Below are positions 22,892 to 34,388 of a stretch of 64,000 nucleotides of DNA, in pieces. Source of the stretch: Calothrix sp. MO_192.B10 (GTDB lineage Bacteria; Cyanobacteriota; Cyanobacteriia; Cyanobacteriales; Nostocaceae); assembly GCA_030065055.1 (NCBI GenBank), contig JASJDS010000073.1, positions 26,591-90,590 of the forward strand. The letters are read 5' to 3'. The notes under the pieces were generated by a model, which worked only from the letters and a program-made list of their open reading frames with translations, was not told where the DNA came from and searched no databases. Within the stretch, counting starts at the first letter, position 1. Every line of letters starts with the position of its first letter. A program made the position numbers and the translations under genes.

Positions 22892-24355
22892 CTAGCACTG
22901 CCAAACTTTAATTTTTCCATCATTGCTAGCACTAATAATACTTTTTGAATCCGGACTAAATTTGACTGTATTGAGACTTGTTGAATGTTGGTAAACAGTA
23001 TAAAGTTCTTCTCCAGTCATAGCATTCCATACTTTTAAAGTACCATCTAGACTTGTACTAGCAATAAACTGGGAATCTGGGCTAAAAGTCAGCGATAAAA
23101 CATGAGTATGATGACCCAGTAAAGTTTTAATTATCTTTCCTGTATTAATTTCCCAAAGTATAATCATTTTATCTGAGCCTCCGCTAGCTAGAAACTGCCC
23201 GTCTGGACTTATAGAGATAGTCGTAACACAACCTAAATGTTTTGCTAAAACATTAATCAGTTTTCGATTTTTAATTTGCCATAATTTAATTGTTTTATCA
23301 CTACTACAGCTAACTAAGATTTTATTATTTGGGCTAATTATTAATTTATAAACTGAATCATTGTGTGCTTTAATAACTTGTAACATTTCTCCCATATTAA
23401 TATGAGAAATTTTGATAGTAGTGTCGCCACTACTACTCAGTATAGTTTGATTATCTGGGCTAATAATAACTGAGTAAACTGGAGCAGAATGTACTTGAAT
23501 GTGATTGATTAATTTACCAGTTTCGACTTGCCAAATAAAAATGCTACCGTCGTCACTACCACTAGCAATTAATTGGCCATCCTGACTAAAAGCAACACAT
23601 CTGACAATTTTTTTATTTTGAGTCAAGGTATTTAGTAACTTTTCTAATTTGAAATCCCAAATTTTAATAGTATTATCAATACCAGCAGAAGCAATAAACT
23701 TTCCATTGGGACTAATATCTAATGTATAAATGCCATTTTCGTGATTTATAGTCTTAACTATTTTCCAAGGAGATTCTATATTTGTTTGGTGAGAATAATG
23801 AACAAATCCTTCTAAATCATAATAATTATCCGTGAATCCTTGAGCTTTTCGCTCTTGCATTTTTCTTTTATGTTTTAATGCCTCAAGGTCTAATACTTTT
23901 CTTCTATCGGACTTAGCACGATTGGTATAACCTAATTTTTCACAAGCTAATGCCCTAAATTTATAAGCTTCAAGATAATTTTTATCTAACCGAATTGCCA
24001 GGGTAAAGTCTTCAATCGCTTCTTGATACTGCCTATTTTGAGCCTTTTTCATTCCTCTTTGGTACAATGTCTCTGGATTTGAGACTTTTGAGTAAATATT
24101 TTGCTTGTTTGATATTGAATTTGTATCTGCTGAATTCGTGTCATTAATTGCCTGATTATTTTTCAGAAATTCGTAAGCTTGGTTAATGATTTTAATTCTT
24201 TCTTCGGCATCAAGCTTTTGTGATGGCTCTAAAAAGCGGTCTGGATGGCATTCTTTAGCTAACTTTCGATAAGCTTTTTTTATTTCTTCTGGGGATACAC
24301 CTGGTTCTAAATTGAGAGTTTTAAAAGCAAGATGGATATTGATGGACTCTGACAT
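22892..24355 (-). CDS. DnaJ-domain, TPR and WD40-repeat protein
   Basis: 487 aa with three parts. Residues 5-66 form a J domain (LEPGVSPEEIKKAYRKLAKE, then CHPDRF with the HPD that stimulates Hsp70). Residues 93-150 hold a TPR-like pair (YQRGMKKAQNRQYQEAIEDF, AIRLDKNYLEAYKFRALACE). Residues 195-487 hold seven WD40 repeats with SPDGQFLASGGSDKMIILWE-type units, enough for one propeller. It probably recruits DnaK to partner proteins held by the propeller (inference). The gene is AT-rich and has no same-strand neighbour nearby. Its divergent neighbour is thiC. Confidence 0.88.
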   Translation of the reverse strand: MSESINIHLAFKTLNLEPGVSPEEIKKAYRKLAKECHPDRFLEPSQKLDAEERIKIINQAYEFLKNNQAINDTNSADTNSISNKQNIYSKVSNPETLYQRGMKKAQNRQYQEAIEDFTLAIRLDKNYLEAYKFRALACEKLGYTNRAKSDRRKVLDLEALKHKRKMQERKAQGFTDNYYDLEGFVHYSHQTNIESPWKIVKTINHENGIYTLDISPNGKFIASAGIDNTIKIWDFKLEKLLNTLTQNKKIVRCVAFSQDGQLIASGSDDGSIFIWQVETGKLINHIQVHSAPVYSVIISPDNQTILSSSGDTTIKISHINMGEMLQVIKAHNDSVYKLIISPNNKILVSCSSDKTIKLWQIKNRKLINVLAKHLGCVTTISISPDGQFLASGGSDKMIILWEINTGKIIKTLLGHHTHVLSLTFSPDSQFIASTSLDGTLKVWNAMTGEELYTVYQHSTSLNTVKFSPDSKSIISASNDGKIKVWQC

Positions 24356-24588
24356 AACAAATAATCATAAGTATATATACCCTAATAATTTATTATTCCC
24401 AGATAGATTAATTGAATAACATACCCGTAATAATGATGGCGACTGCTACAAAGAGAAATATGAACCGCTTCCCTAGTCTCAACAACTTCCCCCACTAAAT
24501 TTACTTCCTAGCTAGAATAATATAGATCGATCGCACAAACTAATAAATCAGCGCAGGCGATCGCTAATCAAAATGGTACAATTATTCC

Positions 24589-24672
24589 CATGCTAGGGGT
24601 GCCTGTGAATCCGGGCTGAGAACACACCCTTAACACCTGAGACTGGGTAATACCAGCGGAGGGAAGCTGTTT
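24589..24672 (+). promoter_or_regulatory. TPP riboswitch (THI element)
   Basis: Holds the conserved THI-box pieces in order: CTAGGGGTGCCTGTG, GGCTGAGAA, ACCCTTAACACCTGA, CTGGGTAATACCAGCG, GAGGGAAGCT. It ends 16 nt before the thiC ATG, and the ribosome binding site (GAGGAAA) lies just after the element. Control of translation start by thiamine pyrophosphate is therefore likely, but the mode is inference. Confidence 0.95.
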
Positions 24673-24676
24673 ATAG

Positions 24677-26062
<1,386 letters not shown>

Positions 26063-26200
26063 TAGAGGGAAGGAGTGAGGGAGTGAGGGAGTGAAGGAGT
26101 GAAGGAGTAGGGGCGCAATGCTTGCGCCCTGGAGTGAAGGAGGGGGAGCATCCCAAATATTAAATATTGTAGTGCGGGCATCTTGCCCGCATCAGATACC
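26063..26200. repeat. Short tandem repeat (GGAGTGAG, period 8) after thiC
   Basis: 26070-26117 has about six GAGTGAGG/GAGTGAAG units, followed by the hairpin GGGGCGCAATGCTTGCGCCC (26110-26129) and the palindrome GTGCGGGCATCTTGCCCGCA (26171-26190). One of these hairpins may act as the thiC terminator. Confidence 0.6.
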
Positions 26201-26278
26201 AAGAAACTTGCTCGCACTCGCAATTTCTAGGTTCCCTCACCTCAACCCGGCCTCAGAAGCAACTTGCTCACACTAGAT

Positions 26279-26902
26279 TTATTGATCATTTTCTAACAGG
26301 CTTTCGAGCATCGGTGTCAGAATTTTTACAATAGGATTATTTGTTAGCTCAAGCAGAGTTGCCGTACCGCCAGCTTTCAAAGCCTTTATGATTTTATTTT
26401 TTATTTTTGGCTTTTTCTCAATTTCCTCCATTGCCTTCGTTGCAACATTAGCTTTCTCCACAGTCGTGGTAGTTGGGTAAGTCTTAGATAGCTGATCTAG
26501 CAAGTCTTGAATCTCTTGTGCAGCTTCCGCTAAGGTTTGCTTTGTATGAGGACTAAGATCAATGTTATTGACGCTTTGATCATGAATACTATTATTGATA
26601 CCTTCAGAAAGAATACTGATTTGGTTATTCTTAATTTGACCAATCTGTACTTGATTTTCTTCTGCCACAGCAATAGTCCTCTCAATAAGATATCTATTTT
26701 TCTCAACTTGTGCACCAAGTTTATCTATTGTGCCATTTAAATAATGTTGGTTTTCCATAAGACCATCAATTAAGCGTCGATCTCTATGCTCTATTTGATC
26801 GATTATTTCCTTTAGTTCAATAGCTAATGCTTCAATTTTGCCTTTAAGTAATCGTATTTCTGATTTGAGTTGATCTATTTCCTCTTTATTCCAAAAAGGC
26901 AT
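26279..26902 (-). CDS. Coiled-coil hypothetical protein
   Basis: 207 aa, no firm family. Residues 5-100 are a heptad-rich coiled coil (EEIDQLKSEIRLLKGKIEAL onward). The C-terminal part has a compact domain with LAEAAQEIQDLLDQLSKTYP, then KIIKALKAGGTATLLELTNNPIVKIL, a pattern I recall as a common C-terminal domain of cyanobacterial multidomain proteins of unknown function. There is no signal peptide or membrane helix. It starts at the ATG at 26902, preceded by a GGAGGAGATAAATG-like site. Confidence 0.7.
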   Translation of the reverse strand: MPFWNKEEIDQLKSEIRLLKGKIEALAIELKEIIDQIEHRDRRLIDGLMENQHYLNGTIDKLGAQVEKNRYLIERTIAVAEENQVQIGQIKNNQISILSEGINNSIHDQSVNNIDLSPHTKQTLAEAAQEIQDLLDQLSKTYPTTTTVEKANVATKAMEEIEKKPKIKNKIIKALKAGGTATLLELTNNPIVKILTPMLESLLENDQ

Positions 26903-27428
26903 TTGTCATTTATCTCCTCCATAGTATTGCTTGGTAAGCTGGCTAACTATTTATGAAATGGAAATTTCACGTCTATCACACCAGTCAATCCAGTCAAATA
27001 GTGCATTACAGAGAATTTAGTCATAATATCAATAACTTTAATATACACTTATTATACAATATATTTACGGATAAAGACTTATTTTGGTAAGATATCAAGA
27101 AGCTTCCTGGCTATCATTTTTTCGGTTAATAGACGGAATGATTACGCATATCTAGGCAATTTTATAGGTAAGGACGAGCTTTTTAATATATTTATCGTTG
27201 ATATAGGACTTCTATTTGATTTTTGAAAAACTAAGATGGCTAGACGCTTGCCCTATAAAGTTTTACTTCTCAGGTGTAGGTTGGGTTGAGGGACGAAACC
27301 CAACAACCAAAAACCTCGGTATTGTTGGGTTACGCTACGCTCCACCCAACCTACATTTATTTTTCTTTTTCCAGAGTGACAGAAAAGGGTTAAATAAAAT
27401 AATGTACCATTTGCGTAAGTCCTATTTA
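26903..27428. repeat. AT-rich intergenic region with GTAGGTTGGGT palindrome
   Basis: 526 bp without a recognisable gene. 27277-27354 is a repeat bounded by GTAGGTTGGGTTGAG and CACCCAACCTAC with nested arms AACCCAACA / TGTTGGGTT. The same element type lies near 7619, 22672 and 61031. The short frames through it are repeat-coded and rejected. 26990-27200 is AT-rich with no clear signal. Confidence 0.6.
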
Positions 27429-28075
27429 TTATGGAGTACCGTTTTCCTCCAACCAAGTAATCAAATCATCCATTTCAGAAATATTTAACAAAGCCACACC
27501 TAAAGCTTCTAACTTCTCAACTGATAAAACTTCAACCTTTTCAGCAATGGATGATTCCAACTCACCAAAACGCTGGTTGAGCAAAAGCATACAAAATGAA
27601 AGTGCTTCTTTTTGCTTCCCCTTTTCTTCTCCTTTTTTTTCTCCCTTTTGCTCTATATCTTGGTAAATAACTGACTCTCGCATAATATCCTCGCTTAAAA
27701 ACTTACGAATTAAATCCTTCTCAAATTTTAAACCTGCTAAAATCTCCGTATATGCTGTAAAATCTACCATTAACAGTTGTGAATAAATCAGTTTTGCCAT
27801 CCCCATTAAGGCATTGCTGAATCAGGATATGAAACGTCAAAATCACCTTTATTTTTCTTTGTAACTTTGCGCCTTTGCACGCCAGTTGCTTCAAGTCGGC
27901 GGAGCCGCCCAACGCACTGGCTCGTCTTTGCGTGAGCTAAATTCATATTTTCAATCAGCAACGCCCCCATTAAAATCTCCAAAACGTAATGTGAGCGATC
28001 GCATATTTTGGCAGAATCAGCCCAAAGCTAGTCAGCATAAGGGAGAAGAAAGCTTTCATCACCTATTCCTCCGGA
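27429..28075 (-). pseudogene. Rpn/DUF4351-family protein remnant, interrupted by a MITE
   Basis: The intact piece (27429-27806, 125 aa) has AYTEILAGLKFEKDLIRK, EDIMRESVIYQDIEQKGEKKG and a DUF4351 tail (LLLNQRFGELESSIAEKVEVLSVEKLEALG), the C-terminus of Rpn-type (recombination-promoting nuclease) proteins. The N-terminal nuclease half is missing. Upstream, a MITE (27810-27964) has jumped into the coding sequence. Beyond it a degenerate stretch reads LLPYAD-stop, which resembles the family's central region. The gene is therefore broken both by truncation and by insertion. Extent to the right is approximate. Confidence 0.65.
27810..27964. mobile_element. MITE with 9-bp target duplication (CCCCATTAA)
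   Basis: 155-bp element with imperfect inverted ends GGCATTGCTGAATCAGGATA (left) and, on the other strand, GCGTTGCTGATTGAAAATAT (right). It is flanked by direct repeats CCCCATTAA at 27801-27809 and 27965-27973. It has no coding capacity. Insertion is into the Rpn-family remnant. Confidence 0.75.
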
Positions 28076-28256
28076 GCTTTCTGTAAGCCCAAGGTTCCTG
28101 GTAACTCCCACTCAACACCCCTAAACGCAGTTCTTTTGCAATCTGCTGTAGATGTAACAAACAAAAGGACGATTCTCTGGAAAAGAAAATCGCCCTCTTT
28201 ATCATTTATTTACCCTTACCAGAATTAGCTAAGGGACAGTGCAAAGAGTGATACTG

Positions 28257-30015
<1,759 letters not shown>

Positions 30016-30933
30016 TTAATTTTGGGAGAAGATTTCCGCCATTTCAGTGGTGTCAATAGCTTCAGTTGACATTTCTTCTCCGAATTGGTTGATGGCTTCT
30101 CCATTTTGGGAAGCACTTTCTTCACTCCAGACATCCTTCATAACGTCGCTAAATGCATCATCCGCAGAAGCACCGATATCGCCAAACATCTGTTCGTCCA
30201 TGTTTCCTTCAGCTTCACCAGCAGCAGCATCGGCTGTGTGGGAATCTTTTAAATCATCGAAGGAAATATCACCAAAAGCATCATCATCAGCTCCAATCTG
30301 TGTTTCTTCAAAAGCTGCGGATGATAAATCTGCCATACCATTTTCTGGCTCTTCAAAAGCTGCTGCTGATAAATCTGCCATACCATTTTCTGGCTCTTCA
30401 GGGATTTGGAATGCCTCGGTATCATCGGTAGGCATTACATCTTGCATAGCTACCTCAGCATCCTGCATAGCTACCTCAGCATCCTGCATAGCTACCTCAG
30501 CATCCTGCATACCCACCTCAGCAACTGCGAAGCCTGCATCGGTATCCGCTACAGTATCGTTGATTGCTTCTTCTTCATGGCGTACTGCATCCATGACATA
30601 TTCTGAGCTGTCATCATCAGCAGACTCTACCACATCGGAGTTGGGTTGCAGAGAATTCCCTAGAGCAATGTTGGGATCGAAGTGTAAGCCTAAAACCTCC
30701 ACTAAGGTATCGGCATCAGCATTTAACTTGGAAAAGGGTAGCATCAACTGCGCTAGCTTGGGTTCTAGTGCATTGGCTACACCCAGGATGAGGTAAGAAG
30801 CAGGGCGTTTGCCGCCATCTGGAGTGAAAACCGATTCGACCTTCATGTGAAGCTCGATCCAGTCGCGATTAGTTTGAAAAAATTCTAGCCACTTATTCTT
30901 GAGTGAATCCGTAAAACTGTAAAAAAATGCCAT
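30016..30933 (-). CDS. DUF5331-like protein between chlL and chlN, with internal repeats
   Basis: 305 aa. The first 100 residues are a conserved domain (FFYSFTDSLKNKWLEFFQTN, then WIELHMKVESVF and SYLILGVANALEPKL) that I recall as DUF5331 of cyanobacteria. The rest is very acidic and low in complexity, with a seven-residue repeat AEVAMQD four times and a 15-residue repeat (EEPENGMADLS) twice. The ATG at 30933 follows GGTGTC and fits the domain. The longer TTG reading would overlap chlL and is rejected. It is placed 31 nt after chlL in the same direction, so it is probably cotranscribed. Function unknown. A role tied to dark chlorophyll synthesis is inference from position only. Confidence 0.82.
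   Translation of the reverse strand: MAFFYSFTDSLKNKWLEFFQTNRDWIELHMKVESVFTPDGGKRPASYLILGVANALEPKLAQLMLPFSKLNADADTLVEVLGLHFDPNIALGNSLQPNSDVVESADDDSSEYVMDAVRHEEEAINDTVADTDAGFAVAEVGMQDAEVAMQDAEVAMQDAEVAMQDVMPTDDTEAFQIPEEPENGMADLSAAAFEEPENGMADLSSAAFEETQIGADDDAFGDISFDDLKDSHTADAAAGEAEGNMDEQMFGDIGASADDAFSDVMKDVWSEESASQNGEAINQFGEEMSTEAIDTTEMAEIFSQN
30443..30526. repeat. 21-bp coding tandem repeat (four units)
   Basis: Units of TGCATAGCTACCTCAGCATCC begin at 30443, 30464 and 30485; a fourth, diverged unit starts at 30506. They code the AEVAMQD heptapeptides of the linker protein. Identical DNA in the first three units points to recent expansion. Confidence 0.9.
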
Positions 30934-30964
30934 AGGTGTCCCCCATCCTGAGAAACTAAATGAT

Positions 30965-31831
30965 TTATACAATCATTAAGTCTAGTTCCTCTTCCGGATT
31001 AAGAACTGGGGGTTTACTCGGATTTAAGTAAAAATCTGATAATAGGGAAAATAGCTCGCGGTCCTGAGCGTCTTGTGGAACAACGCCTTCAGGTCTGGCA
31101 AGAATTTGATCGGCAATATTCAGATAGTAGTCACATACGTAATTTAACGAGGGTTCTTTATCCGCCATTTCAAATAAAGTCTTACCTTTGACTCTAGAAA
31201 TACGGATATCTTCAATTAAAGGTAACACTTCTAGTACGGGCATAGGTACGGTATCTACGTACTTATCGATCAAATCGCGCTTAGAAGTGCGGTTACCAAT
31301 TAACCCAGCTAAACGTAAGGGGTGAGTCCGTGCTTTTTCCCTGACAGAAGCGGCAATGCGGTTGGCGGCAAATAAGGCATCAAAACCGTTGTCTGTAACA
31401 ATCATGCAGTAATCAGCATAGTTGAGCGGAGCTGCAAATCCACCACAAACAACATCACCAAGGACATCAAACAGTATTACATCATACTCATCGAAAGCGT
31501 TAAGTTCCTTCAGTAATTTTACTGTTTCTCCCACTACGTAACCTCCGCAGCCTGCACCAGCCGGAGGGCCACCTGCTTCTACGCAATCTACTCCGCCATA
31601 GCCTTTGTAAATTACATCTTCGGGCCAGACATCTTCGTAGTGGTAGTCTTTTTCTTGCAGAGTATCGATAATTGTGGGAATCAAGAACCCTGTGAGGGTA
31701 AATGTACTGTCATGTTTGGGATCGCAGCCAATTTGCAGCACTTTTTTACCCCGTTTGGCTAGGGCGACGGAAATATTACAACTAGTTGTGGATTTGCCGA
31801 TTCCACCTTTTCCGTAAACTGCTAATTTCAC
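30965..31831 (-). CDS. chlL: Light-independent protochlorophyllide reductase iron-sulfur ATP-binding protein
   Basis: NifH-like homodimeric reductase that passes electrons to ChlN-ChlB with ATP hydrolysis. 288 aa, normal length. The P-loop [11 protein letters not shown] starts at residue 8, then [36 protein letters not shown] (first cluster cysteine) and [15 protein letters not shown] (second cluster cysteine). Starts at ATG 31831. First gene of the chlL-linker-chlN group. The 490 bp upstream is AT-rich and presumably holds the promoter. Confidence 0.97.
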   Translation of the reverse strand: MKLAVYGKGGIGKSTTSCNISVALAKRGKKVLQIGCDPKHDSTFTLTGFLIPTIIDTLQEKDYHYEDVWPEDVIYKGYGGVDCVEAGGPPAGAGCGGYVVGETVKLLKELNAFDEYDVILFDVLGDVVCGGFAAPLNYADYCMIVTDNGFDALFAANRIAASVREKARTHPLRLAGLIGNRTSKRDLIDKYVDTVPMPVLEVLPLIEDIRISRVKGKTLFEMADKEPSLNYVCDYYLNIADQILARPEGVVPQDAQDRELFSLLSDFYLNPSKPPVLNPEEELDLMIV

Positions 31832-32322
31832 TTTTTTGCCTCTTAAATAATTTCTGAGCAGAATATTGGCTCAAATAATTGCTTTCACCTAGCCGCCTAT
31901 GGCGATGTGTGTGGTCTAGTGAGTTTCATTATTGTGGAAACTTCTCGGAAAATAAAGGGGTTAAATATCTGAAAAATGCTTATATATGAAGATATATAGA
32001 CTAATAAACTATATAATCTTTATTTTATTTGCTTAAATCCAAAATAATCATAAATAATCCATTTAAATCATTTTTGTTTTAATTTTAAATAAAAATAGTT
32101 ACAAAATAAAAAATTTAATTAATTTTAAGATTGTAGTTAATCAACTACAGTTTTGGTATATACGTATATACGGGTATATAGGCGATCGCAAGGTTAAAAT
32201 ATAGTTTTGCCAATATTCTACTGGTGGAAAACTAATAAATTTAAGTAGTTTTAGCTATTTTCCCAAAACTGTGCTCCATGATTTTGGCTGAATTCAAATA
32301 TCAATGCAAAAAAATATTACAT
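31832..32322. promoter_or_regulatory. AT-rich chlL upstream region
   Basis: 491 bp without a gene. 31960-32160 is very AT-rich. 32153-32180 has near-repeats TATATACGTATATACGGGTATATA, and a HIP1-like site follows at 32182. The promoter of chlL must lie here, but no clear -10/-35 pair can be chosen by eye. Confidence 0.4.
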
Positions 32323-33453
32323 TTATTGTTTATCAGTTGCTTTTGGTAGGCTAAACCAAAATCGCGAACCATTTTCAGGTAATGGGGAATAACCAATCTC
32401 ACCACCCCAACGTTCAACTGTAATGCGACAGAAATAAAGTCCCAATCCTACTTTGCCTGTTCTATCTGTTCCTTGAGCAAACTTCTTAAACAAGTTTTTA
32501 GCAATCTCCGGTGCTACCCCTTTACCTTGATCGTCGATGGTCACTAAGATAGTATTATCATCTTGCTGTAAGCCAATTGTAACTGTAGTATTTGGTGGGC
32601 TATGATGCAAAGCGTTTTCCGTTAAATTTGTAATTACTCTTTCCAGACGAGATTTATCGCCCACCACTTTCCAATCAGCATTCATGTTAACGTCAGCAGC
32701 AAGTTTTAGCTCTACATGATTCAGAGAAAAACTGGGAGTTAAAACCTGGATTATCTGCTGAGTTATAAGTAGTGCATCTGGAGCTATTTCTGGATTGACT
32801 GTAAAAGCTTCTAGGGATTGCATTTCCACAGAGAATGCATCTAGTATTTCTCTAATTAGCATCTCTTGCTTAATGGTTTGCTGTTTGCCAATGTTCAGGG
32901 TTTCCTTGCCTTTAGGGGTTAAATTTTCCAAATCTAAGAGTGCAAAGCAGCAATTAATGCCACTTAATTGCCCTGCCATATCATGGATGATGCAATGTAT
33001 TAATATATCCTTTTTCTGGCTTTCTTTAACAGAATATTGAAAATCTAATTGATTTTCTCTAGCTTTTTGAATAATATTTTGTTGCTGCTGGTATTCTTCC
33101 GCTAAATGTTTAATCAGGATAATTTTTTGATTATTTACTTTAATGGCAGTGGCTTCAAAAAAATACTCATTATCAGAGTCATCAACATGATTCCAAATTC
33201 CAGAATTAATTGTTTGGGGTTGTTGAGATTCATCTTGTTCCCAAAATTCTTCAGCATCAATTAAAAAGTTTTCTAAAAATGATAATTCTGCTTTTTTGAG
33301 CAAAATTTTATGACCTGATTCTACTGGATAAGGACATAAAGTTTTTGCCCAATCTGGTACTGTACCAATAAGTTGATAACAATCTCCCTTAAGCTTTTCT
33401 AAGACCAAAATATTTAAAGCTGCAAATATATCGGCTGTGATAGATTCACTCAT
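32323..33453 (-). CDS. Sensor histidine kinase (PAS-like N-terminus, HATPase)
   Basis: 376-aa soluble kinase. The N-terminal 120 residues look like a PAS fold (GDCYQLIGTVPDW, FFEATAIKVNNQKIILIKHL). A helix leads to the phosphoacceptor block IHCIIHDMAGQLSGI (His157). The ATPase domain has the N box RVITNLTENALHHSPPNTTV, G1 IDDQGKGVAPEIA, F box LFKKFAQG and G2 GKVGLGLYFCRITVERWGG, all intact. There is no membrane segment, so it is cytoplasmic. It is the last gene of the GTPase operon, 21 nt after the PAS-like gene. No response regulator is nearby. Confidence 0.85.
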   Translation of the reverse strand: MSESITADIFAALNILVLEKLKGDCYQLIGTVPDWAKTLCPYPVESGHKILLKKAELSFLENFLIDAEEFWEQDESQQPQTINSGIWNHVDDSDNEYFFEATAIKVNNQKIILIKHLAEEYQQQQNIIQKARENQLDFQYSVKESQKKDILIHCIIHDMAGQLSGINCCFALLDLENLTPKGKETLNIGKQQTIKQEMLIREILDAFSVEMQSLEAFTVNPEIAPDALLITQQIIQVLTPSFSLNHVELKLAADVNMNADWKVVGDKSRLERVITNLTENALHHSPPNTTVTIGLQQDDNTILVTIDDQGKGVAPEIAKNLFKKFAQGTDRTGKVGLGLYFCRITVERWGGEIGYSPLPENGSRFWFSLPKATDKQ

Positions 33454-33474
33454 ACTTAATAAAATACTATTAAA

Positions 33475-33876
33475 TTATTGATTGAATATTTTAGTTACTT
33501 TATCCTGCATAAGGATAGATTCATTGATTGACTGTTGAATCATACAGAGCTGCATTTCTTCTAAAGTAGCATCTAAAAACAACACCCAATCTCCATCTTT
33601 GGAGGGAAATATGTGAATGTCTGCACAAATTCCATATTCAGTTTTCATGCGGGGAATAAAAATAGGATCGTCGTTTAATGGCAGCATTCCTTCTAGAAAA
33701 AAAACCTGCTTTTCTACTTTTTCCCCTTCCTGGAGTTGTTCAATCCCATATGCTGCAAGCTTTCCACCCCATTGGGATAAACAACCATCTTTATTCACCA
33801 ATAAATAAGCAAGGGAGTGTTTTTCAATCATCAAATTGAGTAGATAATTAATAATGGGAGTGGGGACATCCAGCAT
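33475..33876 (-). CDS. PAS-like small protein of the GTPase operon
   Basis: 133 aa. NYLLNLMIEKHSLAYLLVNK, GCLSQWGGKLAAYGIEQLQEGE, FFLEGMLPLNDDPIFIPRM and IHIFPSKDGDWVLFLDATLEE follow the strand-helix order of a PAS sensor domain, with a C-terminal helix for dimer contact. The ATG directly follows the TAA of the GTPase gene with no gap, and GGAGG in the GTPase C-terminus is its ribosome binding site, so the two are translationally coupled. No ligand-binding residue can be named. It probably links the GTPase to the kinase that follows (inference). Confidence 0.75.
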   Translation of the reverse strand: MLDVPTPIINYLLNLMIEKHSLAYLLVNKDGCLSQWGGKLAAYGIEQLQEGEKVEKQVFFLEGMLPLNDDPIFIPRMKTEYGICADIHIFPSKDGDWVLFLDATLEEMQLCMIQQSINESILMQDKVTKIFNQ

Positions 33877-34374
33877 TTATCCCTCCAGTATCTTATTTGC
33901 AAGAGTTTGAAAGACTTCTTCTACACCCAAGCCTGTTTTGGCACTAGTTTTAATCACAGTCCAATGGTTTTGTCCGAGTTGTTTAATTTCTTGGTCATTA
34001 ATTTCCCACTCATCCATAATATCTGATTTATTCAGTACGAGAATGAAGGGAACTTTGCCAATAGCTTCTTCGACCCTAGTTTGTAGGTCTAATGCTTTAT
34101 TTAGGGTATTTTTTCTGGTACCATCAACTACTAATAAATAGCCTGATGAACCTCTTAAATAAGACATTCTTACTTTTTGAAATTCATCTTCTCCATGAAG
34201 ATCCCAAAGGATTAAATTTATCTCTCTATCTTGAATATTAATTGTTTTTTTATCTATTTTTACACCTACAGTAGTTTGATATTTTTCTGAAAAAATACTG
34301 CGGACAAACTGTGCTACTAAACTTGTTTTACCTGTGGCGAATGCACCGACCATACATATTTTTTTCTGTAACAT
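33877..34374 (-). CDS. Ras/Rab-like small GTPase
   Basis: 165-aa stand-alone G domain. G1 is GAFATGKTS (residues 10-18). The switch I Thr35 lies in YQTTVGVKI, as in Rab proteins. G3 is WDLHGED (Asp58 to Gly61), with Glu62 where Ras has the catalytic Gln61. G4 is LNKSD and G5 TSAKTG. There is no lipid-modification site. All nucleotide contacts are present, so GTP binding is expected; the Gln-to-Glu change suggests slow intrinsic hydrolysis or a partner-supplied residue. It sits between the OmpA-like and PAS-like genes, with a 14-nt gap to the OmpA gene. Confidence 0.88.
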   Translation of the reverse strand: MLQKKICMVGAFATGKTSLVAQFVRSIFSEKYQTTVGVKIDKKTINIQDREINLILWDLHGEDEFQKVRMSYLRGSSGYLLVVDGTRKNTLNKALDLQTRVEEAIGKVPFILVLNKSDIMDEWEINDQEIKQLGQNHWTVIKTSAKTGLGVEEVFQTLANKILEG

Positions 34375-34388
34375 ATGTGGATATTCCT

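Noticed and set aside
30047..30796. Long plus-strand frame (249 aa) opposite the chlL-chlN linker gene
   Set aside because: It is the mirror of the repeat-rich linker gene: Ser/Ala-rich low complexity, no ribosome binding site. The minus-strand frame has a conserved domain and fits the operon.
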